Positions 1 to 8,018 are shown, counted from the stretch's first letter. The stretch: 52,922 bases of DNA from an uncultured Opitutia bacterium (GCA_903860195.1 CAIOPO010000100.1:1-52922), one strand, 5' to 3'. The notes: generated from the letters alone by a model not told the origin. Numbers and translations are program-made.

Positions 1-1233
1 CCGATTGAGCGCGGCTTCGCCCATTATTTCGGTTTCCGGAAGATGGATTCGCATTCCGAGGACCAGTGGGACCCGTCCCTCTACGCCCGGCTGCCTGAAG
101 GCGTTAAGCCCGAGCTGCCCGCCGAGGCCGGCCGGTTCTACGCCACCGACGTCTTCACCGACTATGCGCTGGAGTTCATGCGGCAGGCCCGGACGAAGGG
201 CGCGCCGTGGTTCGTTTACCTCGCGCATTCCTCGCCGCATTTCCCGATCCAGGCGCCCAAGGAGTCGGTCGAGCGCCATCTGGCGACCTACCGTCGCGGC
301 TGGGACGTCCTCCGCGAGGAAAGGTTCGCCCGGATGAAGCGTCTCGGCCTGCTGCCGCCGGACATGGCTTTGCCGCCCCGCTCCGAGGTGCCTGTCGACC
401 GCGATGACATCGCGAACGGATTTTCCGGCCGGGCCAACCCCGCCTGGGAGTCGTTGCCGGCGGAGCGGAGGGAGGACCTCGCCCGCCGCATGGCCGTCTT
501 CGCCGCCATGGTCGAGCACGTCGACCGCGGCGTCGGCCGGATCCTGTCCGACCTGGAGCGCGCCGGCGAACTTGAGCGCACGATCATCGTCTTCACCAGC
601 GACAACGGCGCCTGCTACGAGTGGGGTCCTTTCGGATTCGACGGCGTCTCGCGCCGCGGACGCAACGACCTGCACCGGGGTGAGGAGCTCGCGCGCATGG
701 GGCAGGCGGGCACGCACAGTTCCTACGGCTCGGGCTGGGCGATGCTCGGCAACACGCCCCTCGCGATGTACAAGCACTTCTGCCACGAGGGCGGCGTGAG
801 CGTCCCGCTCGTCGTCAGCTGGCCCGCGGGCTTCGCCGCCCGTGAAGGATGGGTGCGCTCTCCCGCGCACGTGATGGACCTGCTCCCCACGTTGGCGGAG
901 GCCTGCGGCGCGCCGCTCCTCCGGGAGCGCGCCGGCGTCAAAGTGCCGCCGCCTTCGGGCGTCTCGCTCCTGCCGGCGATGAAGGGACGGGAGCTGCCGC
1001 CGCGTCCCATCCCGACCGCCCACCAGGGCGCCCGGGGCCTGCGGCTCGGAGACTGGAAGGCCGTCTGGGGCAAGCGGCAGAACGACCCCGTGCGCTGGGA
1101 GCTCTACGACCTCTCCAAGGATCCCGGCGAAACCGTCGACCTCGCCGACCGGCATCCGGCTAAGCTCAGGGAGCTGACGGACGCCTGGGACGACTGGGCC
1201 GGCCGCGTGGGCGTCGACGTCAAAGCCCGTTAA
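1..1233 (+). CDS. Sulfatase family protein, 5'-truncated by the window edge
   Basis: This is the C-terminal part of a sulfatase, an enzyme class that hydrolyses sulfate esters of glycans or other substrates. The frame is open from base 1 and reads PIERGFAHYFGF before the first ATG at 43, a typical early sulfatase segment, so the true start and the catalytic CxPSR motif lie upstream of the window. Visible family features are FVYLAHSSPHFP, the metal-binding segment IIVFTSDNG and, near the end, the ELYDLSKDPGE stretch shared by arylsulfatases. It is probably secreted, but the signal peptide is out of view. It converges on the phosphate transporter gene with a 33-bp gap. Its substrate cannot be told from the sequence. 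A second sulfatase of a different subtype lies at 48959. Confidence 0.9.
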   Translation, partial: PIERGFAHYFGFRKMDSHSEDQWDPSLYARLPEGVKPELPAEAGRFYATDVFTDYALEFMRQARTKGAPWFVYLAHSSPHFPIQAPKESVERHLATYRRGWDVLREERFARMKRLGLLPPDMALPPRSEVPVDRDDIANGFSGRANPAWESLPAERREDLARRMAVFAAMVEHVDRGVGRILSDLERAGELERTIIVFTSDNGACYEWGPFGFDGVSRRGRNDLHRGEELARMGQAGTHSSYGSGWAMLGNTPLAMYKHFCHEGGVSVPLVVSWPAGFAAREGWVRSPAHVMDLLPTLAEACGAPLLRERAGVKVPPPSGVSLLPAMKGRELPPRPIPTAHQGARGLRLGDWKAVWGKRQNDPVRWELYDLSKDPGETVDLADRHPAKLRELTDAWDDWAGRVGVDVKAR

Positions 1234-1266
1234 GTCCCCGGCACCAGCCCCAGCCCTGGCCCCGAT

Positions 1267-2376
1267 CTACTTGGCCCAGCCGGCGAGCACCGCGCCGCGG
1301 TAGAAGAGGTAGCCGAGCGTCAGAGTGATCGGAATCGTCAGCACCCAGGCCCAGACGATCCTTCCGACCAGGCCCCATTTCACCGCGTCGAAACGCTTGG
1401 TCGCGCCCACGCCGAGGATCGAGGTGGAGATGACGTGGGTCGTGGAGAGCGGGATGCCCATCTCCGAAGCGCCGTGGATCGTGATGGCCGCGGCCGTCTC
1501 CGCCGCGAAGCCGTGCACCGGCTGCAGCTTCACCATCTTGTGGCCCATCGTGCGGATGATCTTCCAGCCGCCGGCGGCCGTGCCCAGCGCCATCGTGATC
1601 GCGCAAATGACGATCACCCAGTAGGGCGCGTGGTCGACCACGCCCTTGGCGTTGAGTTCGGGCTTCATGAAGCCCGCCCATTCGGGGTGGCCCTCGAAGG
1701 CGCCCGACGTCGTCCCGACGATCAGCGCGAAGGTGATGATGCCCACCGTCTTCTGCGCGTCATTGGAGCCGTGGGAGAAGCCCATCATGCCGGCGGAGAC
1801 CAGCTGCAGCCGTCCGAAGCGGCGCTGGACCACGCTCGGCCGGGCCATCAGACGCACGATGAGGGCCGTCAGCAGCGCCATGAAGACCACCCCCAGCGCG
1901 AAGCCGACGAACGGCGAGATGAACATCGGCTTGATGAGCTTGGGCCAGAGTCCGGCGGTCTTGCCGCCTTCCGAGGCGGACCAGAGCAGCCTGCCCCATT
2001 CGAGGTGCGTCTGCCCGAGCACGCCGCCGCAGAGTCCGCCGATCAGCGCGTGGGAGGAGCTGGACGGGATGCCGAACCACCAGGTGACGAGGTTCCAGAC
2101 GATCCCGCCGAGGAGTCCGCAGGCGATGGCCAGCTGCTGGACCTGGAAGCCGCCCGAGACGTCGATGTAGCCGGAGTAGATGGTCTTGGCGACCGCGGTG
2201 CCCCAGAAGGCCCCGACGAGGTTGGTCAGCGCCGCGAGGAGGATCGCCTGCCGCGGGGTGAGCACCCGCGTGGAGACCACCGTGGCGATGGCGTTGGCGG
2301 CGTCGTGGAAGCCGTTGATGTATTCGAACACCAGGGCGACCACGATGACCGCCAGCATCAGGACGAAGGGGTCCAT
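1267..2376 (-). CDS. pit: Inorganic phosphate transporter, PiT family
   Basis: This is a low-affinity phosphate:cation symporter of the inner membrane (369 aa). The family's internal duplication is visible: the N-terminal signature GFHDAANAIATVVSTR is mirrored in the second half by GFSHGSNDAQKTVGII, and ten or so hydrophobic segments lie around a central more polar loop. It is the second gene of a two-gene leftward operon, 18 bp after the DUF47 gene, a pairing seen in many bacteria. No Shine-Dalgarno sequence precedes the ATG (leader ends ggaccc). Its likely promoter lies in the divergent region at 3037-3235, which carries candidate Pho boxes, so phosphate control is inferred. The family assignment is secure; the coupling ion and affinity are not visible. 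Confidence 0.95.
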   Translation of the reverse strand: MDPFVLMLAVIVVALVFEYINGFHDAANAIATVVSTRVLTPRQAILLAALTNLVGAFWGTAVAKTIYSGYIDVSGGFQVQQLAIACGLLGGIVWNLVTWWFGIPSSSSHALIGGLCGGVLGQTHLEWGRLLWSASEGGKTAGLWPKLIKPMFISPFVGFALGVVFMALLTALIVRLMARPSVVQRRFGRLQLVSAGMMGFSHGSNDAQKTVGIITFALIVGTTSGAFEGHPEWAGFMKPELNAKGVVDHAPYWVIVICAITMALGTAAGGWKIIRTMGHKMVKLQPVHGFAAETAAAITIHGASEMGIPLSTTHVISTSILGVGATKRFDAVKWGLVGRIVWAWVLTIPITLTLGYLFYRGAVLAGWAK

Positions 2377-2394
2377 GGGTCCGCTTCGTCGTGA

Positions 2395-3036
2395 TCAGGC
2401 GTACTTGAGGGCGATCTGGAACACGACCTTGCCCGCGTCGCGGCAGTGGTCGATGGCGCGCTCCAGCAGCTCGTAGATGTCCTTGAGCACCACGACCTCC
2501 TTGGCGTCCACGTTGCCTTGGTAGAGGTCGCGCAGCAGCCCGACCATCAGCCGGTCCGCGTCGCCCTCGATGGTCTGGAGCGTCTCGTAATGGTCCTGGA
2601 TCTCCTCGACGTTGGAGAGCTTGCGGAGCTTGCGGACGAGGGCGGCCGTGACTTCGGTGGCCTGCTCGAGCATGCGCACCTGCTTGTCCACGATGTCGGT
2701 GGAGAACTGCGAAGGGCAGATCGCCAGGCGTTCACCGACCTTCTCGCAGGTCTTGGGGATCTTGTAGAGCGCGTTGGCGAGGGCCTCGATGTCCTCGCGT
2801 TCCAGCGGGGTCACGAAGGTCCGGCAGAGCTCCTGGGTGATGCTGAGGCCGATGCGCTTGTCGTTGCGTCGCGCGACGACCAGTTCGGTGAAGCTGCGGT
2901 CGAAGTCCGGCTTGCCGAGCTGCGAGCAGAGGCGCGAAACCGCCTTGGCGCTCTTGGCCGCCTCGTCGGCGCTGGCCTCCAGCAGCTCGTAGAACTTCTC
3001 ATCTTTGCCCAGGGCCTTTTTCAGGAAGTCTTTCAT
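2395..3036 (-). CDS. DUF47 (PhoU-like) phosphate transport regulator
   Basis: This is a cytoplasmic all-helical protein of the DUF47/PhoU-like family (213 aa), usually encoded beside Pit transporters and thought to modulate them. The start is set at MKDFLKKALGKDEKFYELL because the family begins there. The ORF-track extension of 21 residues upstream (MRYCAPLPTRRS) has no family character and runs into the promoter region. The heptad-rich pattern with conserved charged residues, such as LRKLSNVEEIQDHYE, is typical. It is the first gene of the operon with pit. The leader reads cgcaccccatacc and has no Shine-Dalgarno sequence. Regulation by the TGTTAC repeats about 65 bp upstream is likely but unproven. 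Confidence 0.88.
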   Translation of the reverse strand: MKDFLKKALGKDEKFYELLEASADEAAKSAKAVSRLCSQLGKPDFDRSFTELVVARRNDKRIGLSITQELCRTFVTPLEREDIEALANALYKIPKTCEKVGERLAICPSQFSTDIVDKQVRMLEQATEVTAALVRKLRKLSNVEEIQDHYETLQTIEGDADRLMVGLLRDLYQGNVDAKEVVVLKDIYELLERAIDHCRDAGKVVFQIALKYA

Positions 3037-3100
3037 GGTATGGGGTGCGATTGGCGGATGTTTTGAACGGCGTGTCGGAAGGGGGGCGCAATACCGCATC

Positions 3101-3117
3101 GTAACACCCCCGTAACA
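3101..3117 (-). promoter_or_regulatory. Candidate Pho box for the DUF47-pit operon
   Basis: On the minus strand this reads TGTTAC-GGGGG-TGTTAC, a direct repeat with an 11-bp period. Binding sites of PhoB/PhoP response regulators are direct repeats of 6-7 bp with the same 11-bp period. It lies 65 bp upstream of the DUF47 ATG and is the mirror image of the box at 3142-3158. Regulator identity is inferred from spacing and from the phosphate-related genes on both sides. Confidence 0.55.
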
Positions 3118-3141
3118 AACGACACATCATAAGGTTACGAT

Positions 3142-3158
3142 TGTTACAATCGTGTTAC
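3142..3158 (+). promoter_or_regulatory. Candidate Pho box for the plcP-glycosyltransferase operon
   Basis: On the plus strand this reads TGTTAC-AATCG-TGTTAC, again with an 11-bp period, 78 bp before the plcP ATG. A further partial half-site, GGTTAC, lies at 3133-3138. The two boxes are placed symmetrically about position 3129.5 and point outward towards the two divergent operons. A GATAAT hexamer at 3222-3227 could be a -10 element but is too far from the box for a classical PhoB promoter; TTTAAC at 3173-3178 is closer to the expected place. Confidence 0.55.
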
Positions 3159-3235
3159 CCGACCGGGCCTCGTTTAACCCTACTGCTCCCGTCCTGACAC
3201 GGAAAGGAAGCGGGTGGCGGGGATAATCTTTTTCC

Positions 3236-4090
3236 ATGGTGAACACAGAACGGCCGGTCCCTCCTCACAAGGTCCTGTTCCGCACCCTGGTGCTGTCGGA
3301 CCTCCACCTCGGCACGAAAGACTCGCAGGCGCGTGAGCTCCTCGAGGTGCTCCGCGGCGTGCGCTGCGAGAAGCTGATCCTCAACGGCGACATCATCGAC
3401 CTCTGGTCGTTGCGCCGGAAGAACCATTGGAACCCGGCCCATACGGCCGTCGTCCGCCGCATCATGAAGATGGCGGAGAAGGACGGCACCAAGGTGGTGT
3501 ACCTCCGCGGCAATCACGACGACTTCCTCCGGCGTCTCATCCCCATCGCCCTCGACCGCATCGAGCTGGCCGAAGAGCACGTGCACGTGGGCGCGGACGG
3601 CCGCCGCTACCTGTGCATCCACGGGGACGCGTTCGACGCGGTGACCGCCAAGATGCGCTGGCTGGCGGTCCTCGGCGACGTCAGCTACCAGCTCCTGCTG
3701 GACATCAACCGCTTCTACAACCGCTGGCGCGCCTGGCGGGGCAAGGAGTACTTCTCGCTGTCCCAGGCCATCAAGGGGCGGGTCAAGGAGGCCGTCAGCT
3801 TCATCTCCCGCTTCGAGGAGCACATCCAGACCCTGGCGGCGCGGCGCGGCTGCGAGGGCGTGATGTGCGGCCACATCCACAAGGCGGAGGACCGCATGAT
3901 CGGCGGAGTCCGCTACCTGAACTCCGGCGACTGGGTCGAGTCCCTCACCGCGGTGGTGGAGGAGACGGATGGCCGCCTCCGCGTCGTCGGACGTGACGAG
4001 CTGCGCGCGCGCATCGCCGAGCGGCGGGCGCTGGCCGCGGCCGCCGAAGCCGCCCCGGTCCGCGCCGCGGAGACGGCGCCGGCCCGATGA
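3236..4090 (+). CDS. plcP: PlcP-like metallophosphatase (probable phospholipase C of lipid remodelling)
   Basis: This is a calcineurin-like metallophosphoesterase (284 aa) of the UDP-2,3-diacylglucosamine-hydrolase-like group. It resembles PlcP, the phospholipase C of phosphate-starved alphaproteobacteria, which removes the phosphorylated head group from phospholipids to leave diacylglycerol. Metal-site motifs run in order: SDLHLG (residues 21-26), GDIID (51-55), GNHDDF (92-97), IHGD (128-131), CGHIH (211-215). The segment NSGDWVES (229-236) is also typical of PlcP. The C-terminal 30 residues are Ala/Arg-rich and not conserved. It overlaps the glycosyltransferase gene by 4 bp (ATGA), which supports a two-step pathway from phospholipid through diacylglycerol to glycolipid. 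A candidate Pho box lies upstream. An LpxH-like lipid A role is the main alternative, but the partner gene and context favour PlcP. Confidence 0.8.
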   Translation: MVNTERPVPPHKVLFRTLVLSDLHLGTKDSQARELLEVLRGVRCEKLILNGDIIDLWSLRRKNHWNPAHTAVVRRIMKMAEKDGTKVVYLRGNHDDFLRRLIPIALDRIELAEEHVHVGADGRRYLCIHGDAFDAVTAKMRWLAVLGDVSYQLLLDINRFYNRWRAWRGKEYFSLSQAIKGRVKEAVSFISRFEEHIQTLAARRGCEGVMCGHIHKAEDRMIGGVRYLNSGDWVESLTAVVEETDGRLRVVGRDELRARIAERRALAAAAEAAPVRAAETAPAR

Positions 4091-5190
4091 GCCGGGTCCC
4101 GGTGCTCTCCGCCGGCTTCGGCGAAGGGCACAACGCCGCCGCGCGCGCCGTGGCCGAAGCCCTGGGCGCGCATCCCGCGGGGTCGGTCGTCGCCGAAGTG
4201 CACGACCTGTTCATCGAGGCCTACGGACCCGACCGCGCGCGGCGGCAGCGCGACGGCTACATCCGGGTCGCCAACCGTTTCCCCCGGCTGTGGGGATGCC
4301 TCTACGCCGGCCTCGACCGGATGCCGCTCGTGCGCGCCTCGCTGCCCTTCGTCCGGCCGGTGGAGCGCCGGCTCAACGCGCTGCTGGACGAGGCCTCGCC
4401 CCGGGTCGTGGTCTCGGCCTATCCGCTTTACAATTACATGATGGCCCGCCGGTGGCGCGTCGACGACCCCGCCCGGCCGAGGCTGATCACGGTCGTGACG
4501 GACTCGATCTCGGTGAACCGTGCCTGGCATCGCGCCCATTCGGACTGGTACGTCACCCCGAACCGCGCCACCGCCGACGTGATGGTGCGCCAAGGCGTGC
4601 CCGCGGAAAAAGTGCTTCCGTACGGTTTCCCGGTGCCCGCGCGTCTCGCCGGGCGTTCGACCGCCACGCCGGGCGGCCGCCCGCGGGTCCTTCTCATGCT
4701 CAATCCCGGACGGCGTGACGCCGTCGCGATGGCCGCCGCCCTCGCCTCGCTCGACATCGCCCTCACGGTCACGGTCGGCCGTGACGCCGGCTTCAAGGAG
4801 GCGGTGGAGCGCGCGGTCGGCGGCCGGGCCGAGGTGCTCGGCTGGACCGACCGCATTCCGGAACTGATGCTCTCGAGCCACCTGGTGGTGAGCAAGGCCG
4901 GCGGGGCGACGACGCACGAATGCGTGGCGGCCGGCGTGCCGATGGTCATCACGCAGGTCATCCCCGGCCAGGAGGCGGGCAACGCGCGGCTGATCACCGC
5001 CCACGGTGCCGGCGCGCTAGGCCTCGACCCCGTCCGGGCGCGTGACGCGGTGGCGGCGGCCTTCGCGGACGACTGGCGCGTCTGGCGCGGCTGGAAGTCG
5101 GCGGTGGAGCGGCTGGGCGACGCGGGCGGGGCGGCCCGGGTGGCCGACCTGGTCGTCAGGGAGCTGGTCGCGGCGGGCGTCGGCGCCTAA
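4087..5190 (+). CDS. MGDG-synthase/MurG-like glycosyltransferase (probable diacylglycerol glycosyltransferase)
   Basis: This is a GT28-type glycosyltransferase (367 aa) that probably transfers a sugar from a nucleotide donor to diacylglycerol at the cytoplasmic membrane face. The N-terminal half matches the MGDG-synthase acceptor domain, starting SAGFGEGHNAAARAVAEAL (residues 8-26). The C-terminal half carries the donor-site segment VVSKAGGATTHECVAAG followed by PGQEAGNA (about residues 266-300). It is translationally coupled to plcP by an ATGA overlap, so it would use the diacylglycerol made by PlcP. The known alphaproteobacterial partner Agt is a different glycosyltransferase type, so this would be a variant pairing. 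Donor sugar and number of sugars added are unknown. It ends convergently with uvrC, the two stop codons overlapping in CTAA. Confidence 0.85.
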   Translation: MSRVPVLSAGFGEGHNAAARAVAEALGAHPAGSVVAEVHDLFIEAYGPDRARRQRDGYIRVANRFPRLWGCLYAGLDRMPLVRASLPFVRPVERRLNALLDEASPRVVVSAYPLYNYMMARRWRVDDPARPRLITVVTDSISVNRAWHRAHSDWYVTPNRATADVMVRQGVPAEKVLPYGFPVPARLAGRSTATPGGRPRVLLMLNPGRRDAVAMAAALASLDIALTVTVGRDAGFKEAVERAVGGRAEVLGWTDRIPELMLSSHLVVSKAGGATTHECVAAGVPMVITQVIPGQEAGNARLITAHGAGALGLDPVRARDAVAAAFADDWRVWRGWKSAVERLGDAGGAARVADLVVRELVAAGVGA

Positions 5191-6689
5191 GGCGCGTCCG
5201 CCGGTTCCTCGCCGGCGCCGCGCGTGCGCGAATCGAGGAAACGCCGGAGCCTGCCCGCCGTCGCGGTCCCGAATCCGGGCACCGCGGCGATCTCCGCCTC
5301 GCCCGCCTTGCGCAGCGCCTGGATGCTGCCGAAGGCCGCGAGCAGCGCCTTCCGACGGGCGGGCCCCAGGCCCGGCATCTCGTCGAGCACCGACTCGCGC
5401 AGCCTGCGGCTGCGCAGTTCGGCGTTGAAGTCGTTGGCGAAGCGGTGTGCCTCGTCACGCAGGCGCATGAGCAGCGCGAGGCCGGCGTCGTGCCGCGGCA
5501 GCCTGAGTTCCCGTCCGTCGGGGAAGACGACCGTCTCCTCGCGCTTGGCGAGGCCGATGAGCGGCGGCGGCGGCAGTCCCTGGTCCTTGAACGCGTCGAG
5601 CGCGGCGCCCACCTGTCCGAGGCCTCCGTCGATCACCACCAGGTCCGGGAACGCGCGCCCCTCGCGGCTGAGGCGCAGGTAGCGGCGTCCCACCACCTCG
5701 CGCATCGCCCGGAAGTCGTCGTTGCCCTCGAAGGATTTCACGCGGAAGCGGCGGTAGCCCGACTTGTCGGGCCGGCCTCCGGCGACGCGCACCATCGAGG
5801 CGACCGCCAGCGTGCCCGAGATGTGCGAGATGTCGAAGCACTCCATCGTTTCCGGCGGCCGGGCGAGGCCCAGCGCCTCCGCGAGCCGCGCGGATCCCGC
5901 CGACTCATCGCGACGGGGCAGGGGGTTCTCCCGCAGGAAGCGGCGCGACTTCTCCGTCGTCCGTCGCAGCGCCTCGAGCAGGTCGCGCATGTCCGCGGCC
6001 TTCTCGTAGTCCTTCGCCGCGGCCGCCGCGCGCATCTCCCTTTCGACCTCCTCCGCCCATTCGGCCGCCTTGCCGTCGAGGAAGGCGCAGGCCTCCTCCA
6101 CGCGGCGGCGGTAATCCTGCTCCGTCACCTCGTTCTCGTGACGTTGGATCTGGGCCCTTGCGCCGGAATAGAGGCGCCAACGTCCGTCCGGCATCCGTTC
6201 CGGCGCCGCGTCACCCAGCAGGACGCCGAACTTGGAGCGCATCTCGTTGAGCGCCCGCCGGACGGCCCGCTGGTGGGGGAAGGGGCCGTAGTGACGCGCC
6301 GTCTCCGAGGTGCGTTGCCGGACGATGCGGAACCGGGGGATGGGGTCCTGCAGGTCCACCCTGATCTGCGGGAACTGCTTGTCGTCCCGGAAGAGGATGT
6401 TCCAGCGGGGCCGCCAGCGCTTGATCAGCCGTCCCTCGAGGAGCAGGGATTCGGTCTCCGAGCGCACTTCGTGCCACTCCAGGTCCCGGACGGTGTCCAT
6501 CATGGCCGCCACCTTGGGGGTGAGCCTCGTCCGGGGGGCGAAATAGCTGGCCAGCCTCCGTTTCAGGTCCTTCGCCTTGCCCACGTAGACCACCAGTCCG
6601 GCCGCGTCCCGCATCAGGTAGACCCCGGGAGCCCGGGGCGCCCTCCGCGCCCTCGCCTTGGGCGAAAGTTCTTCCCGGCCGGTTTGCAT
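5187..6689 (-). CDS. uvrC: UvrABC system protein C lacking the usual cysteine cluster
   Basis: This is the dual-incision nuclease subunit of nucleotide excision repair (500 aa; family members are usually about 600). Domains in order: GIY-YIG nuclease (PGVYLMRD to VYVGKAKDLKRR, residues 21-45), UVR motif (AAKDYEKAADMRDLL, about 224-238), RNase H-like nuclease with D286 (ECFDISH), D354 (VVIDGG) and H415 (DEAHRF), and a C-terminal HhH2 region. The start is the ATG of MQTGREELSPKARARRAPRAP; the track ORF extends 465 residues further only as an antisense shadow of cinA. Between residues 145 and 190 the family normally has an RxC...CxxxxxxxCxxxC cluster. Here the segment LNEMRSKFGVLLGDAAPE has no cysteine, so an Fe-S cluster is not expected. 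It is divergent from cinA with only 45 bp between start codons. Confidence 0.93.
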   Translation of the reverse strand: MQTGREELSPKARARRAPRAPGVYLMRDAAGLVVYVGKAKDLKRRLASYFAPRTRLTPKVAAMMDTVRDLEWHEVRSETESLLLEGRLIKRWRPRWNILFRDDKQFPQIRVDLQDPIPRFRIVRQRTSETARHYGPFPHQRAVRRALNEMRSKFGVLLGDAAPERMPDGRWRLYSGARAQIQRHENEVTEQDYRRRVEEACAFLDGKAAEWAEEVEREMRAAAAAKDYEKAADMRDLLEALRRTTEKSRRFLRENPLPRRDESAGSARLAEALGLARPPETMECFDISHISGTLAVASMVRVAGGRPDKSGYRRFRVKSFEGNDDFRAMREVVGRRYLRLSREGRAFPDLVVIDGGLGQVGAALDAFKDQGLPPPPLIGLAKREETVVFPDGRELRLPRHDAGLALLMRLRDEAHRFANDFNAELRSRRLRESVLDEMPGLGPARRKALLAAFGSIQALRKAGEAEIAAVPGFGTATAGRLRRFLDSRTRGAGEEPADAP

Positions 6690-6710
6690 TTTGGAGGTCT
6701 TCCCCAAACG

Positions 6711-6733
6711 TGCGGGGGTCAGCCAGTCCCGCA
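6711..6733. promoter_or_regulatory. Inverted repeat in the uvrC-cinA divergent spacer
   Basis: TGCGGG and CCCGCA form a 6-bp inverted repeat with an 11-bp loop, ending one base before the cinA ATG. It lies in the 45-bp spacer between two divergent start codons, so promoters of both genes must overlap it or each other. It could be an operator or an mRNA hairpin at the cinA start. In GC-rich DNA such a repeat can also occur by chance. Confidence 0.3.
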
Positions 6734-6734
6734 A

Positions 6735-8018
6735 ATGGATTCCTGCCGTTCCGACCGCCCCCGCGAAGTCCTCGTCATCAACGTGGGGGACGAGCTGCTG
6801 GACGGCCTGCGCGGCAACACCCATCTGGTCTGGCTCGGCGAGCAGCTCGCCCGGCGCGGCCTGCCCGTGACCCGCGCGGTGACGGTGCGAGACGATTCGG
6901 ACGCCATCGCCCGGGAGGTCGGTTCCGCCTGGGGCGCTTACGACGTCATCGTCACCACCGGCGGCATCGGTCCGACTTCCGACGACCGCACCCGCGAGGC
7001 CGTGTCCGCCGCCCTGGGAGTGGGGCTCGCCCACGCTCCGGCCGCCGAGGCGGCCTTGCGCGACCGTTTCACCCGCATCGGCCGCAAGGTCTCCGACGCC
7101 GATCTCCGTCAGTGCCGCGTGCCCGAGGGCGGCTGCGAGCTGCCCAATCCCCGGGGCACCGCTCCCGGCGTCTGGTTCAGCCGTGAGGGACGCGCGCTCG
7201 TCATGCTGCCCGGACCCGGTCTTGAGCTCCGTCCGATGTTCGACGAGGAGGTGGTGCCGCGCCTGCGCGACCTCGGCTGCGCCTGCCGGGGCGAGGCCTA
7301 CGTGCAGGTTCGCACCTACGGCATCGGCGCCGCTCCGCTCGAACGGCTCATCCGTCCGCTCGTCCCCGCCAGCCTGACCCTGACCTTCGGCACCCACACC
7401 GGCATCGTGGACGCGCGCATCTCCTCGGGCCGCAGCGGCGCCTCCGCCGACGACCTCTGCGATGTCGCCCGTCGCGTGCGGGACGCCGTCGGCGAGGACT
7501 TCATCTGCACCGGTCACGCCTGCCTCGCCTCCATCGTCATCGAGCAGCTGCGTTCGCTCGAGAAGAGCGTCGCCCTGGCGGAGTCGTGCACCGGCGGCCT
7601 GCTGGCCGACGCCTTCGCCAGCGTGCCCGGCGCCTCGCGTGTCTTCGCCGGCTCCGCCGTCTGCTATTCCAACGACGCCAAGATGAACCTGCTCGGCGTG
7701 CCCGAGGCGCTCATCGCCCAGCATGGAGCCGTGTCCGCGGAGGCCGCCGCCGCGATGGCTTCCGGCGCCGCGGACAAGTTCGGCTCGGATTACGCGCTTT
7801 CCGTGACCGGATTCGCGGGCCCTGAGGGCGGCACTGACGCCGATCCGGTCGGGACCGTCTACCTCGGCTACTCTTCGCCCACGGGCGTCTGGTCCATGCG
7901 GCTCTCGGTCGTCGGCGACCGGGCCCAGGTGCGACGCCGGGCGGTGAACACCGCGCTCGACTGGATGCGGCGCAAGCTCAACCGGTACCGGGTCGAGGAT
8001 CTCATCCACGGAGCCTGA
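6735..8018 (+). CDS. cinA: CinA family protein (NMN amidohydrolase / ADP-ribose pyrophosphatase type)
   Basis: This is a two-domain CinA protein (427 aa). The N-terminal MoCF-like domain (about residues 10-175) contains VINVGDELLDG and VVTTGGIGPTSDD, and in the family hydrolyses ADP-ribose-type pyrophosphates. The C-terminal CinA domain (about 265-420) has ESCTGGLLA and SVTGFAGPEGGT, and in the family deamidates nicotinamide mononucleotide in pyridine nucleotide salvage. The start is the ATG of MDSCRSDRPREVLVINVGDE; the upstream 430 residues in the track ORF are antisense to uvrC. No Shine-Dalgarno sequence is visible. Despite the name, a role in competence cannot be inferred here. Confidence 0.93.
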   Translation: MDSCRSDRPREVLVINVGDELLDGLRGNTHLVWLGEQLARRGLPVTRAVTVRDDSDAIAREVGSAWGAYDVIVTTGGIGPTSDDRTREAVSAALGVGLAHAPAAEAALRDRFTRIGRKVSDADLRQCRVPEGGCELPNPRGTAPGVWFSREGRALVMLPGPGLELRPMFDEEVVPRLRDLGCACRGEAYVQVRTYGIGAAPLERLIRPLVPASLTLTFGTHTGIVDARISSGRSGASADDLCDVARRVRDAVGEDFICTGHACLASIVIEQLRSLEKSVALAESCTGGLLADAFASVPGASRVFAGSAVCYSNDAKMNLLGVPEALIAQHGAVSAEAAAAMASGAADKFGSDYALSVTGFAGPEGGTDADPVGTVYLGYSSPTGVWSMRLSVVGDRAQVRRRAVNTALDWMRRKLNRYRVEDLIHGA

